DNA of 63,727 bases from Pseudomonadales bacterium (GCA_022822865.1 JAJDYJ010000066.1:1-63727), one strand, 5' to 3'; shown: positions 15,390 through 25,056, counted from the first letter of the stretch. The notes: generated by a model from the letters alone, not told the origin. Translations and numbers: made by a program.

Positions 15390-17402
15390 GTGATCGAAAC
15401 CGCCGCCAGAATAGTTTTTACTCCTTCCGGGCGCCGCGGCGCGTTTCCTGTTGGGACCCGGCTGCTGGACGCTGCCCGCAGTATCGGGGTCGATGTGGAT
15501 TCGGTATGCGGCGGGCGCGGGCTGTGCGGGCGCTGCCGGATTGTCTGCATGGACGGTGAATTCGCCAAGCATGCGATTCGTTCACGCCCTGAAAACCTTT
15601 CGCCCTTTAACGAAATCGAGGCGCGCTACAGCGAACGCCGCCGGATACTTGAGAAAAATCACCGTCTGAGTTGCCAGGCGACGGTCCAGGGTGATCTCGT
15701 CATCGATGTGCCGCCTGAAAGCCAGATGCATCGTCAAGTCGTGCGCAAGGACGCCGAGCTTCGAGACATCGAACTCGATCCGGCCACGCGGCTCTACCAT
15801 GTCGAGGTGCGGCCGGCCGACTTGCTGGAAGCCGCCGGCGACCTGCAGCGGCTCTGCGACGCGCTGGCCCGGGAGTGGAAACTGGCCGACCTCGATTGCG
15901 ACCCCGTCGTTTTGCCGGAGTTGCAGCACACTTTGCGCGAGGGCAATTGGCGGGTTACGGCGGCGGTGCATCGGCAATCCACCATCATCGCGGTATGGCC
16001 CGGCTTCAGGCCCGCCGCCTACGGTATGGCGATCGACATCGGTTCGACGACCATTGCAGCTCATCTGGTGGACCTGACGGCGGGCAATGTGGTCGTCACA
16101 AAAGGCATGATGAATCCGCAGATTCGTTTCGGCGAGGATCTGATGAGCCGGGTTTCCTATGTGATGATGCATGCCGAAGGCGCCGCGGAGTTGACGCATG
16201 CCGTTCGCCAGGGAGTTAACGGCCTTATCGGCGAGCTTTGCGGCGAGGCCGGTATCGACCCGGCGGACATCGTCGAACTGACGGCAGTCGGCAACCCGAT
16301 CATGCACCACCTGTTTATTGGACTGAATCCGCGCGAACTCGGCGGCGCCCCCTTCGCGCTGGCCGTCGATACCGCACTGGACCTGAAGGCGCGGGATATC
16401 GGCATCGGGATCCACCCCGGCGGCAACGTATATGTATTGCCATGCATCGCCGGCCACGTCGGCGCAGACGCGGCTGGCATGGTTCTCGCCGAGGAACCGC
16501 ACTTGCTGGACGAAATTTCATTGGTGGTGGACGTGGGCACGAATGCCGAAATCGTGCTCGGCAATCGCGACCGGCTGCTGGCCTGTTCCAGTCCCACCGG
16601 TCCCGCGTTCGAAGGGGCACAGATTTCCGCCGGTCAACGCGCCTCCCGCGGCGCCATCGAACGCGTGCGCATCGACCCGCGGACCTTCGAACCGCGCTTC
16701 AGCGTCATTGGTTCGGACTTGTGGTCCGACGACCCGGGCTTTGAAGAGGCGATGCAGGCAGCCGGCGTCACGGGCATTTGCGGATCCGGAATCATCGAGG
16801 TCATCGCCGAGATGTTTCTGGCTGGAATCATCAACGGGGAAGGCGTCGTCAACGGTTCGCTGGCGGCCCGCAGCGAACGCGTCGTGGCCGATGGCCGCAC
16901 ATGGTCTTTTCTGCTGCACGACGGCGCGCAAAAGATTCTCGTCACCCAGAACGACGTGCGGCAGATACAACTCGCCAAGGCGGCGCTTTACGCTGGCATC
17001 CGGCTGCTCCAGGATCGGGCGGGGATCGAAAGGATCGACCGCATCCGGTTCGCCGGAGCGTTCGGTTCCCACATTGACCCGAAGTACGCGATGGTCCTGG
17101 GACTGATTCCCGACTGTGACCTCGACCGGGTCGATTCGGCCGGCAACGCGGCGGGCATGGGGGCGCTGATTGCCTTGCTTAACGCACCTGCCCGCGCAGA
17201 GATCGAAGCCGTGGTGCGCAAGATTGAGAAGATCGAGACGGCAGTGGAGCCGAAATTTCAGGAGTATTTCGTGGACGCCATGGCGATTCCGCACAAGAGG
17301 GACTCATTTCCCACGCTGTTCTCGGTAATCGACAGACCGGCCGCGGGGCCGGATTCCGCCGCTACGGGCCGGCGCAGGCGCAGGAGAGAGCAAACAGGAT
17401 GA
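15390..17402 (+). CDS. RACo-like corrinoid activation ferredoxin (2Fe-2S + ASKHA domain)
   Basis: Reductive activator of corrinoid enzymes, 670 aa, starting at GTG. The N-terminal [2Fe-2S] domain has ligands C40-x5-C46-x2-C49 (CGGRGLCGRC) and C95. A linker follows and then an ASKHA-type actin/Hsp70-like ATPase domain from about residue 210 (YGMAIDIGSTTIAAHLVDL), with later nucleotide motifs VVDVGTNAEIVLG, GICGSGIIEVIAEM and IRFAGAFGSHIDPKYAM. Such proteins use ATP binding and a low-potential electron to return inactive Co(II) to Co(I) in methyl-carrying corrinoid proteins. This is especially needed under aerobic conditions. Its electron donor is not obvious here; the ferredoxin-NADP reductase at 36822 is one candidate (speculation). 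Its stop overlaps the next gene's ATG by 4 bp. Confidence 0.9.
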   Translation: MIETAARIVFTPSGRRGAFPVGTRLLDAARSIGVDVDSVCGGRGLCGRCRIVCMDGEFAKHAIRSRPENLSPFNEIEARYSERRRILEKNHRLSCQATVQGDLVIDVPPESQMHRQVVRKDAELRDIELDPATRLYHVEVRPADLLEAAGDLQRLCDALAREWKLADLDCDPVVLPELQHTLREGNWRVTAAVHRQSTIIAVWPGFRPAAYGMAIDIGSTTIAAHLVDLTAGNVVVTKGMMNPQIRFGEDLMSRVSYVMMHAEGAAELTHAVRQGVNGLIGELCGEAGIDPADIVELTAVGNPIMHHLFIGLNPRELGGAPFALAVDTALDLKARDIGIGIHPGGNVYVLPCIAGHVGADAAGMVLAEEPHLLDEISLVVDVGTNAEIVLGNRDRLLACSSPTGPAFEGAQISAGQRASRGAIERVRIDPRTFEPRFSVIGSDLWSDDPGFEEAMQAAGVTGICGSGIIEVIAEMFLAGIINGEGVVNGSLAARSERVVADGRTWSFLLHDGAQKILVTQNDVRQIQLAKAALYAGIRLLQDRAGIERIDRIRFAGAFGSHIDPKYAMVLGLIPDCDLDRVDSAGNAAGMGALIALLNAPARAEIEAVVRKIEKIETAVEPKFQEYFVDAMAIPHKRDSFPTLFSVIDRPAAGPDSAATGRRRRRREQTG

Positions 17403-19855
17403 AGACACGGGCGAGAGTGGTAGTCATCGGCGGCGGAGTGGTCGGCGTCAGTACTCTGTATCACCTGGCCAGGAAGGGATGGGGAGACGAGGTCGTGCTG
17501 GTCGAGAAGGGGGAGTTGACCTCGGGTTCGACCTGGCACGCGGCGGGACTGCTGCCCTTATTCAACATGAGTTATTCGGTGGGCCAGATCCACAAGTACT
17601 CGGTCAAGCTCTATCGGGAACTCGAACAGGAGACCGGACAGCGGGTCGGCTTCAGCCAGGTCGGCAATTTGCGTCTGGCCATGAACCGGGACCGCATGGA
17701 CGAATACTATCAATACGCGGCGACGGCGAAGACCATCGGGGTGGACGTGCGTTTCCTGACGCCCGCGGAGATCGGCGAACTCTGGCCGCTATGCGACATC
17801 GACGGTCTCGTCGGCGGAATCTATCATCCCGAGGACGGTTATATTCAGCCCGCCGATCTGACCCAGGCCCTGGCCATCGGCGCCCGCGCCCGCGGCGCGG
17901 AAATATACCGGAAGACCGCGGTCGTCGGCATTACCCAGGCGAGTTCGGGCGGCTGGGTCGTACATACCGACAAGGGAGACATCGCCTGCGACCATGTCGT
18001 TTCCGCAACCGGAAACTACGCTCGCCAGACCGGGGAAATGGCCGGACTCGACGTTCCCGTGATGCCGGTGGAGCATCAATACATCGTCACCGAACCCCAT
18101 CCGGCGCTGGAAGAGCGCAAACGCAAGGGCCTGCCGGAACTCGGCGTGCTGCGTGAATCGGACGGTTCCTGGTACTTGCGCGAGGAAAGCAGCGGTTTCA
18201 TCCTCGGTCCCTACGAGAAGGACGCGCCCTGCTGTTACGTCGACGGGCCGGACCCGGCGGCCGAGTACGAACTGTTCCAGGAAGACATCGACCGCCTGAT
18301 GCCTCACATCGAGGCCGCCATGGCGCGGGTGCCGGCATTCGCCGAGGTGGGAATCAAGTCGGTTTACAACGGCGCCATCGCCTATACGCCCGACGGCAAC
18401 CCGATCATCGGCCCCGCCTGGGGCGTCGACAATTTCTGGCTGTCCGAGGGGCACAGTTTCGGCATCACGGCCGCGGGCGGCGCCGGCTGGCAACTGGCCG
18501 AATGGATCGTCGAGGGCGAACCCACCGTCGACATGCTCGGCGTCGAGCCGCGCCGCTTCGGCGATTACGCCACGAAGGACTATCTGGTCAGGAAAAACGA
18601 GGAGGCCTACGCCCATGTCTTCATCATCCATTACCCGGACGAGGAACGCCCGGCCGCACGCCCCTTGCGCGCTGCGCCCTGTTACGAGCGCATGAAGGCG
18701 CGGGGCGCCGTTTTCGGACAGAAATTCGGCTGGGAACGGCCCAATTTCTTCGCCACGGACGGCATGGCGCAGGAAGACGACTGGTCGTTCCGCCGCTCGC
18801 GCTGGTTCGAAGCGGTGCGCAGGGAAGTGGGCAACGTCACGCGCAATGTAGGCCTGCTGGACATGACCGCCTTCGCCAAGTGTCGCGTTTCGGGCCCGGG
18901 CGCGGAAGATTTCCTCGACCGGTTTGTCGCCAACAGCGTGCCGAAGCAGGCCGGACGGCTGTGTCTGGCCCATGCCCTGAACCGCAACGGCGGGGTGCAT
19001 TCGGAGTTCACGATCCGGCGCGAGTCGGACGATTCCTTCTACCTGGTGTCGGCCGGCGCCTTGCAAAGGCTGGATCACGACTACCTGTGCAAGTACCTGC
19101 CGCGGGACGGCTCGGTGCAGTTTACGCCGCTGACCGGCGCGATGGGCGTGCTGGTATTGGCCGGGCCGAAGGCGAGGAAACTGTTGTCGCGGGTGACCGA
19201 CGCCGACCTGTCGAACGAAGCGTTCCGCTGGCTGACCGCACGCGACATCGTGGTAGGCTCGGCGCCGGTCAACGCCATGCGGGTGAACTTCGTCGGCGAA
19301 CTCGGCTGGGAACTGCACCATCCGCTCGAATACCAGAACCATATCTTCGATGCGCTGTTCGAGGCCGGGGAGGATCTGGGTCTGGCGCCGTTCGGCATTC
19401 GCGCCATGGACTCCATGCGCATGGAGAAATCCTATCGCATGGTGGGCACCGAACTGTCCATCGAGTATTCGGCCTTCGAGTCGGCCATGGACCGCTTCGT
19501 CAAGCCGGACAAGGGCGATTTTCTCGGACGAGACGCCTTGCTGGCATCCAGGGAGGCGGGGCTCGATAATCTGCTGGTTACGCTGGAGGTGCACGACGTG
19601 GAGGACGCCGACGTGCTTGGCAACAACGCGCTGCTCAAGGACGGGAAAACCGTCGGCCGCGCCACGAGCGGCAATTTCGGTTTCCGCACGGGCAAATCCC
19701 TGGCGCTCGGGATGCTGCCTCCCGATCTGGCCCGGCCGGGGGTAGAAGTCGAAGTGGAACTCCTCGACCGGGTCTTCGCTGCGACCGTGATCCCGGACTC
19801 GCCGTTCGACCCCGCCAACGAACGGCTGCGCGACGTCAACGCGGCCAATGACTAA
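17399..19855 (+). CDS. Dimethylglycine/sarcosine dehydrogenase-type FAD enzyme with GcvT domain
   Basis: An 818-aa flavoprotein of the dimethylglycine dehydrogenase family. The N-terminal FAD-binding fold begins VVVIGGGVVGVSTLYHL. STWHAAGLL places His47 where mammalian DMGDH and sarcosine dehydrogenase bind FAD covalently. The C-terminal half (from about residue 430) is an FAO_M/GcvT aminomethyltransferase module (GLLDMTAFAKCRVSGPGAEDFLDR, VNFVGELGWELHHP, GTELSIEYSAFESAMDRFVKPDKGDF) that channels the released carbon to THF as CH2-THF. In context it most likely demethylates dimethylglycine to sarcosine, leaving sarcosine to soxBDAG. No signal peptide is present, so it is cytoplasmic. It is coupled by ATGA overlap to the corrinoid activator gene, which ties the oxidative and corrinoid branches together. 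Confidence 0.87.
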   Translation: MKTRARVVVIGGGVVGVSTLYHLARKGWGDEVVLVEKGELTSGSTWHAAGLLPLFNMSYSVGQIHKYSVKLYRELEQETGQRVGFSQVGNLRLAMNRDRMDEYYQYAATAKTIGVDVRFLTPAEIGELWPLCDIDGLVGGIYHPEDGYIQPADLTQALAIGARARGAEIYRKTAVVGITQASSGGWVVHTDKGDIACDHVVSATGNYARQTGEMAGLDVPVMPVEHQYIVTEPHPALEERKRKGLPELGVLRESDGSWYLREESSGFILGPYEKDAPCCYVDGPDPAAEYELFQEDIDRLMPHIEAAMARVPAFAEVGIKSVYNGAIAYTPDGNPIIGPAWGVDNFWLSEGHSFGITAAGGAGWQLAEWIVEGEPTVDMLGVEPRRFGDYATKDYLVRKNEEAYAHVFIIHYPDEERPAARPLRAAPCYERMKARGAVFGQKFGWERPNFFATDGMAQEDDWSFRRSRWFEAVRREVGNVTRNVGLLDMTAFAKCRVSGPGAEDFLDRFVANSVPKQAGRLCLAHALNRNGGVHSEFTIRRESDDSFYLVSAGALQRLDHDYLCKYLPRDGSVQFTPLTGAMGVLVLAGPKARKLLSRVTDADLSNEAFRWLTARDIVVGSAPVNAMRVNFVGELGWELHHPLEYQNHIFDALFEAGEDLGLAPFGIRAMDSMRMEKSYRMVGTELSIEYSAFESAMDRFVKPDKGDFLGRDALLASREAGLDNLLVTLEVHDVEDADVLGNNALLKDGKTVGRATSGNFGFRTGKSLALGMLPPDLARPGVEVEVELLDRVFAATVIPDSPFDPANERLRDVNAAND

Positions 19856-19881
19856 GGCCATGAAGCGAATACCACTAACCC

Positions 19882-19919
19882 GTCATTCCGCGCGAAGCGA
19901 AGCGGAGTCGCGGAATCCA
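19882..19919. repeat. GTCATTCC-type palindromic repeat, half copy
   Basis: The stretch starting GTCATTCCGCGCGAAGCGAA and ending GGAGTCGCGGAATCC is one arm of the dispersed palindromic element whose near-complete copy lies at 60103-60203. It sits in the 75-bp gap between the dimethylglycine dehydrogenase gene and soxB. Confidence 0.7.
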
Positions 19920-19930
19920 CGAATCGAAAC

Positions 19931-21181
19931 ATGAATCGTTATTCGGCATTCAGCCTGCTGCGCAACGCGCTCAGCCACAACAGGAACTGGCGCGCGGCCT
20001 GGCGCAGCCCGGAACCGAAAAAAAGCTACGACGCGATCGTCGTCGGCGGCGGCGGCCACGGCCTTGCCACCGCCTACTACCTCGCGAAAGAACACGGCAT
20101 CAGGAATGTCGCGGTGCTGGAAAAAGGCTGGATCGGCGGAGGCAATACCGGGCGCAACACCACCATCGTTCGCTCCAACTACCTCTGGACCGAAGCGGCG
20201 CTGCTGTACGAGAAATCGATGCAACTCTGGGAGGGGCTGAGCCAGGATCTGAACTACAACGTCATGTTCAGCCAGCGTGGCGTCTACAATCTTGGCCATT
20301 CGCTGCAGGACATGCGCGACATCGAGCGGCGCGTCAACGCCAACCGGCTCAACGGCATCGACGCCGAAGTCGTCAGCGCCGCCGAACTCGGCAAGGCGAT
20401 TCCGTGCCTGAACGTTTCGCCGGCTGCGCGCTATCCCGTCCTCGGCGCATCGCTGCAGCGCCGCGGGGGCGTGGCGCGCCACGACGCCGTCGCCTGGGGC
20501 TTCGCGCGGGCGGCGGATGCGCTCGGCGTCGATATCATCGAACAATGCGCGGTCACGGGCATCGACGTCAGCGGCGGCAAGGCCGTGGGCATTCAGACCA
20601 CGCGCGGCCCGATCGCGTCGGATCGCATCGGCGTCGTCGTGGCCGGCAACGCCGGCGTACTGGCGCAAATGGCGGACTTGCGATTGCCGATCGAAAGCCA
20701 CCCCTTGCAGGCCTTCGTCTCGGAGCCGATCAAGCCCGTACTGGACACGGTGGTCATGTCCGGCGCGGTTCACGGCTACATCAGCCAGTCCGACAAGGGC
20801 GAACTGGTGATCGGCGCCGGCATCGACGCCTACAACGGCTATGGCCAACGCGGCAGCTTTCCCGTCATCGAACACGCGATGCAGGCGATCGTCGAGTTGT
20901 TTCCGGTTTTCAGCCGCGTGCGCATGCTCAGGGTCTGGGGCGGCATCGTCGATGTCGCTCCCGACGCCTGCCCGATATTGTCAAAGACGCCGGTAGCGGG
21001 TCTGTATTTCAATTGCGGCTGGGGCACCGGCGGGTTCAAGGCGACGCCGGGTTCCGGCTGGGTGTTCGCCCATACCATGGCCCATGACGAGGCCCACGAA
21101 CTCAACGCTCCCTTCAGCCTGGAGCGGTTTTCCACCGGCGCCCTGGTCGATGAGCACGGCGCCGCCGCGGTGGCGCACTGA
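19931..21181 (+). CDS. soxB: Sarcosine oxidase beta subunit
   Basis: Flavoprotein beta subunit of heterotetrameric sarcosine oxidase, 416 aa (family about 405). The subunit carries non-covalent FAD and covalent FMN and oxidises sarcosine. The dinucleotide fold appears as [22 protein letters not shown] (residues 35-56). [19 protein letters not shown] is characteristic of Sox[13 protein letters not shown] puts His184 at the position of the FMN-linking His of the corynebacterial enzyme. The C-terminal [20 protein letters not shown] and [14 protein letters not shown] complete the FAD site. It is the first gene of a tight soxB-D-A-G set; soxD starts 2 nt after the stop. Confidence 0.96.
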   Translation: MNRYSAFSLLRNALSHNRNWRAAWRSPEPKKSYDAIVVGGGGHGLATAYYLAKEHGIRNVAVLEKGWIGGGNTGRNTTIVRSNYLWTEAALLYEKSMQLWEGLSQDLNYNVMFSQRGVYNLGHSLQDMRDIERRVNANRLNGIDAEVVSAAELGKAIPCLNVSPAARYPVLGASLQRRGGVARHDAVAWGFARAADALGVDIIEQCAVTGIDVSGGKAVGIQTTRGPIASDRIGVVVAGNAGVLAQMADLRLPIESHPLQAFVSEPIKPVLDTVVMSGAVHGYISQSDKGELVIGAGIDAYNGYGQRGSFPVIEHAMQAIVELFPVFSRVRMLRVWGGIVDVAPDACPILSKTPVAGLYFNCGWGTGGFKATPGSGWVFAHTMAHDEAHELNAPFSLERFSTGALVDEHGAAAVAH

Positions 21182-21183
21182 CA

Positions 21184-21489
21184 ATGTTGCTGATCGAATG
21201 TCCATGGTGCGGACCCCGGGCCGAGACCGAGTTCAGCTACGGCGGCGAAGCCGGCATCGTGCGGCCGCTCGATCCCGACGCGCTGAGCGACGAGGAATGG
21301 GCCGATTACCTGTTTTATCGCGCCAATCCTCGCGGCGCGCATCGGGAACTCTGGAACCACGCACACGGTTGCCGGCGCTGGTTCGGCGTGGAGCGGGATA
21401 CCGTCAGCTACCGCATAGCGGGCAGTTTCAGGCTCGGTCCTGCCGGTTCCGAAACCGGCAAGGGAGCCAATACGGAGCGGGACGACTGA
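21184..21489 (+). CDS. soxD: Sarcosine oxidase delta subunit
   Basis: Small zinc-binding delta subunit, 101 aa. Zinc ligands match the known pattern exactly: C6-x2-C9 (CPWC) and H59-x3-C63 (HAHGC). Other family marks are EEWADYLFYRANPRG and the C-terminal GCRRWFGVERDT. It is placed between soxB and soxA with gaps of only 2 nt on each side, as in other sox operons. Confidence 0.96.
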   Translation: MLLIECPWCGPRAETEFSYGGEAGIVRPLDPDALSDEEWADYLFYRANPRGAHRELWNHAHGCRRWFGVERDTVSYRIAGSFRLGPAGSETGKGANTERDD

Positions 21490-21491
21490 AC

Positions 21492-24400
21492 ATGGCAGCC
21501 GCGCAGCCGAACCGTTTGCCGCGGGGCGGACGGATTGACCGGTCCCGCCCCCTGAAATTTTCGCTGGACGGCAAGTCGTATACGGGGTTTGCCGGCGATA
21601 CGTTGGCTTCCGCCCTGATTGCCAACGGCGTCCTGCTGGTCGGTCGCAGTTTCAAGTTGCGCCGCCCGCGGGGGATCGTCGGCAGCGGAGCGGAGGAACC
21701 CAACGCGATCATGCAGGTGGGCGAGGGCGCCGGGGCGCAGCCCAACCTGCCGGCGACGCGGGTCGAACTTCGGCACGGCCTGGTTGCGCATACCACCAGG
21801 GGATGGCCGAGCGTACGCTTCGATATCGGCGCAATCAGCGATTCGTTCGGGCGCATCCTGGGCGCGGGTTTCTATTACAAGACCTTCATGTATCCGCGCT
21901 TCCTGTGGAAGTATTACGAGCGGGCGATTCGCCTGTCGACCGGCTTCGGCCATGCGCCCGCGGCGCCCGACCCCGATGTTTATGAACACAGGAACGCACA
22001 CTGCGACGTACTCGTGGCCGGCGGCGGTCCGGCCGGTCTGGTGGCGGCGCTGGCGGCGGCAAGATCCGGCGCCCGGGTGATTCTCGCCGACGACGGCAAC
22101 GAATTCGGCGGCAGCCTGCTGTCTTGCGCGGAGCAAGTCGACGGCGCGCCCGCCGCGGACTGGGTTGCCGGCGTCGTGGCCGAGTTGCGCGGGCTGCCGG
22201 ATTGCACCTTGCTGCCCCGGGGTACCGTACTCGGCTATCACGACCACGATTTCCTGACGGTCGCCGAGCGCTGCGACGTTGGGGAGGCGGCTGACCGCCA
22301 GGACCATGCGCGCCCGGGAGAAACGGCAGAGAGACTCTGGCGCATCCGGGCAAAGCGGGTGATCCTGGCCCAGGGCGGCTTCGAGCGGTCGCTGGCGTTT
22401 TGCAACAACGATCGTCCCGGCGTCATGCTGGCCTCGGCGGTCTCGACCTATATCAATCGATTTGCGGCCCTGCCGGGGCGGCGCGCGGTAGTCTTCACCA
22501 ACAACGATTCGGCCTATCGGACAGCGCTGGATCTCGCGGGCGCCCGCGCGGCGGTGGAAGCCATCGTCGACAGCCGGCCCGGAAGCGGCGGCGAACTCGC
22601 CGCCCGGGCGCAAGCCCAGGGAATTCCGGTGCTGCATGGGCGGGTGGTTTGCGACGTGACCGGCAAAAAGCGCGTCAGGGGAGTCAGAATCGCCGAATGG
22701 GGAGGCGACAGTTGGGAGACTATCAAGAGCACGATCTACATAGACTGTGATCTGCTCGCGGTATCCGGCGGCTGGAGCCCCGCGGTTCACCTGCACGCCC
22801 AGGCCGGCGGCAGTCTGGATTGGGACGAAACGCGACTGTGTTTCCTGCCTGCACAAGCGCGCCAGTCCCACGATTCGGCCGGGGCGGGCAACGGCAGGCA
22901 ATCGCTGGACGAGTGTCTGGCAGACGGATTGCGCGCCGGAGCCGAAGCGGTGGCAAAGCTCGGCCTTGCACCCGCGGCCATCGAGGCGCCAGCCGCAAAC
23001 AGCGCCGGCCAATTGCCGATCGAGGCCTTGTGGCGCGTGCCGGCTGAAAGGGACGCGGATCGCTGTCCGAAGCAGTTCATCGACTTCCAGAACGACGCCA
23101 CCGTGGCCGATATCCGGCTTGCCGTGCGCGAAGGCTATCGCAACGTGGAACACGTCAAGCGTTACACCGCGCTGGGCTTCGGCACCGACCAGGGCAAGCT
23201 CGGCAACATCAACGGCATGGCGGTACTCGCGGATGCGCTGGGCAAGACCATTCCCGAGGTCGGAACCACCACCTTTCGCCCGGTCTACACGCCGGTGCGC
23301 TTCGGCACGGTCGCCGGCGAGAGCGTCGGCGGACTCTACGATCCGGTGCGCAAGACCGCGTTGCACGAGTGGCACGAAGCCGCCGGCGCGCCCATGGAAG
23401 TGGTCGGCCAGTGGCATCGGCCCTGGTACTTTCCGCGCGAAGGCGAAGACCTGCATGGGGCCGTGGCGCGGGAATGCCTGGCCGTGCGCAACTCGGTCGG
23501 CGCCATGGACGCCTCCACGCTCGGCAAGATCGACGCCCGCGGCCCCGATGTCGTGGAGTTTCTGGAGCGAATCTACACGCACAACGTCGGCCGCATGAAA
23601 GTCGGCCGCTGCGCCTACGGCATCATGCTCGGCGAGGACGGCATGGTCATGGACGACGGCGTCATGGCGCGCCTCGGCGAGAACCACTTCTATCTGACAA
23701 CGACAACCGGTGGCGCGGCCAATGTGTTGAACTGGCTGGAGGCGTGGCTGCAGACCGAATGGCCTGAACTTGAGGTCTGGCTGACCTCGCTGACCGAACA
23801 TTATTCGACCATCGCCGTGGCCGGCCCGAACAGCCGCGTCCTGCTGGAAAAGCTCGGCTGTGACATTCCGCTCGACAAGGAAAACTTTCCCTTTCTGACG
23901 GTCAGGAACGCCAAGCTCGCCGGCATGCCCGTGCAACTGTTCCGCGTCAGTTTTTCCGGGGAACTGGCGTTCGAGATCAACATCGCCAGCCAGTTCGCCC
24001 TGGACATGTGGCGCATGGTCATGGAAGCCGGCCGGGAATTCGAAATCGCGCCCTACGGCACCGAAACCATGCACGTGTTGCGCGCCGAAAAGGGATTCAT
24101 CATCGTCGGCCAGGAAACCGACGGTTCGGTCACGCCCGTGGACCTGGGCATGAACTGGCTGCTTTCGAAGGAAAAGGACTTTCTCGGCAAGCGCTCCCTG
24201 GCGCGACCGGACTGTCTGCAGGAGGATCGCAAGCAACTGGTGGGATTACTGTCCGCCGATCGGCGCACGGTACTCCCGGAGGGCGCGCAACTCATCGAGG
24301 AGGCCGTCCGAGCCGGGGCAACCCCCGTCCCCATGTGCGGTCATGTCACTTCAAGTTATCACAGCGCCTGCCTGGGCCATCCGGTCGCGCTGGCGCTGGT

Positions 24401-24524
24401 GGCTGGTGGCCGGGCGCGCAAGGGCGAGACGCTTTTCGCCGTCGGGCCGGAGCGTGAACCGATTGCAGTGGAAGTCGTTTCACCGGTCTTTTACGACCCA
24501 AAGGGAGAACGCCAGCATGTCTGA
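21492..24524 (+). CDS. soxA: Sarcosine oxidase alpha subunit
   Basis: Large alpha subunit, 1010 aa from the ATG at 21492, which lies 2 nt after soxD; the frame stays open upstream but that extension only shadows soxB and soxD. Domain order: an N-terminal ferredoxin-like fold (about 20-110; FSLDGKSYTGFAGDTLASAL, GRSFKLRRPRG), a NAD-binding flavoprotein module (DVLVAGGGPAGLVAALAAA at about 172), then the C-terminal GcvT folate-binding half from about 600 (VGAMDASTLGKIDARGPD, FSGELAFEINIAS, TVTPVDLGMNWL-like). It channels the methylene carbon of sarcosine to THF as CH2-THF while O2 is reduced to H2O2. The stop overlaps soxG by 8 bp. Confidence 0.96.
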   Translation: MAAAQPNRLPRGGRIDRSRPLKFSLDGKSYTGFAGDTLASALIANGVLLVGRSFKLRRPRGIVGSGAEEPNAIMQVGEGAGAQPNLPATRVELRHGLVAHTTRGWPSVRFDIGAISDSFGRILGAGFYYKTFMYPRFLWKYYERAIRLSTGFGHAPAAPDPDVYEHRNAHCDVLVAGGGPAGLVAALAAARSGARVILADDGNEFGGSLLSCAEQVDGAPAADWVAGVVAELRGLPDCTLLPRGTVLGYHDHDFLTVAERCDVGEAADRQDHARPGETAERLWRIRAKRVILAQGGFERSLAFCNNDRPGVMLASAVSTYINRFAALPGRRAVVFTNNDSAYRTALDLAGARAAVEAIVDSRPGSGGELAARAQAQGIPVLHGRVVCDVTGKKRVRGVRIAEWGGDSWETIKSTIYIDCDLLAVSGGWSPAVHLHAQAGGSLDWDETRLCFLPAQARQSHDSAGAGNGRQSLDECLADGLRAGAEAVAKLGLAPAAIEAPAANSAGQLPIEALWRVPAERDADRCPKQFIDFQNDATVADIRLAVREGYRNVEHVKRYTALGFGTDQGKLGNINGMAVLADALGKTIPEVGTTTFRPVYTPVRFGTVAGESVGGLYDPVRKTALHEWHEAAGAPMEVVGQWHRPWYFPREGEDLHGAVARECLAVRNSVGAMDASTLGKIDARGPDVVEFLERIYTHNVGRMKVGRCAYGIMLGEDGMVMDDGVMARLGENHFYLTTTTGGAANVLNWLEAWLQTEWPELEVWLTSLTEHYSTIAVAGPNSRVLLEKLGCDIPLDKENFPFLTVRNAKLAGMPVQLFRVSFSGELAFEINIASQFALDMWRMVMEAGREFEIAPYGTETMHVLRAEKGFIIVGQETDGSVTPVDLGMNWLLSKEKDFLGKRSLARPDCLQEDRKQLVGLLSADRRTVLPEGAQLIEEAVRAGATPVPMCGHVTSSYHSACLGHPVALALVAGGRARKGETLFAVGPEREPIAVEVVSPVFYDPKGERQHV

Positions 24525-25056
24525 AGCAATGGCTGAGTCCGCGCCGGACGCAAGAGTCGACATCAATGAGTTGCCGGGCCGGGGGTTCCTCAACGTCCGT
24601 CTCGACCCGCGCGATAAACATGCTGTCAAGTCCGCTGAGCAAGTATTGGGTCAGGCAATGCCACTGGTTGCGAATACATATTCAAGCGGAACGCATCGCG
24701 TCTATTGGCTGGGCCCGGACGAGTGGCTGATCGAAACGGATGCCGAAAACGCCGCCGCGCTCAGCGGCGAACTCGGCGAGGCGCTTGCCGATTTCAACGT
24801 CGCGATCAACGACGTCAGTGGCGGACACGTGGCCCAGCGGCTCAGCGGTCCCGAATCCCGCACCGTACTGGCAAAAGGCTGCACCATAGACCTGCACCCG
24901 CGTGAGTTCGGCCCCGGACAATGCGCCCGCACGGCGCTGGCCAGGGCGACAGTACTGCTCGCCGCCGGCAGCGAACCGGACAGCTACACCATTATCGCCG
25001 CCAGAAGTTTCACCGACTACTTGCGCCACTGGCTAACCCACGCCGCCAAAAAATGA
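24517..25056 (+). CDS. soxG: Sarcosine oxidase gamma subunit
   Basis: Gamma subunit, 179 aa from the ATG at 24517, which overlaps the soxA stop and has AAGGGAG about 10 nt upstream. SoxG-family features are GRGFLNVRLDPRD, YWLGPDEWLIETD, FNVAINDVSGGHVAQRLSGP, GCTIDLHPREFGPGQCARTALA and the closing SFTDYLRHWL. It completes the heterotetramer and ends the catabolic block. No glyA, folD or purU follows, unlike many sox operons, so CH2-THF processing must be encoded elsewhere. Confidence 0.95.
   Translation: MSEAMAESAPDARVDINELPGRGFLNVRLDPRDKHAVKSAEQVLGQAMPLVANTYSSGTHRVYWLGPDEWLIETDAENAAALSGELGEALADFNVAINDVSGGHVAQRLSGPESRTVLAKGCTIDLHPREFGPGQCARTALARATVLLAAGSEPDSYTIIAARSFTDYLRHWLTHAAKK

Noticed and set aside
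17789..19861. 690-codon antisense frame over the dimethylglycine dehydrogenase gene
   Set aside because: Shadow frame without recognisable motifs or ribosome-binding site.
21408..24236. 942-codon open frame antisense to soxA
   Set aside because: Shadow frame of a GC-rich gene; composition is Arg/Gly/His/Ala-rich with no domain, and soxA on the other strand is certain.
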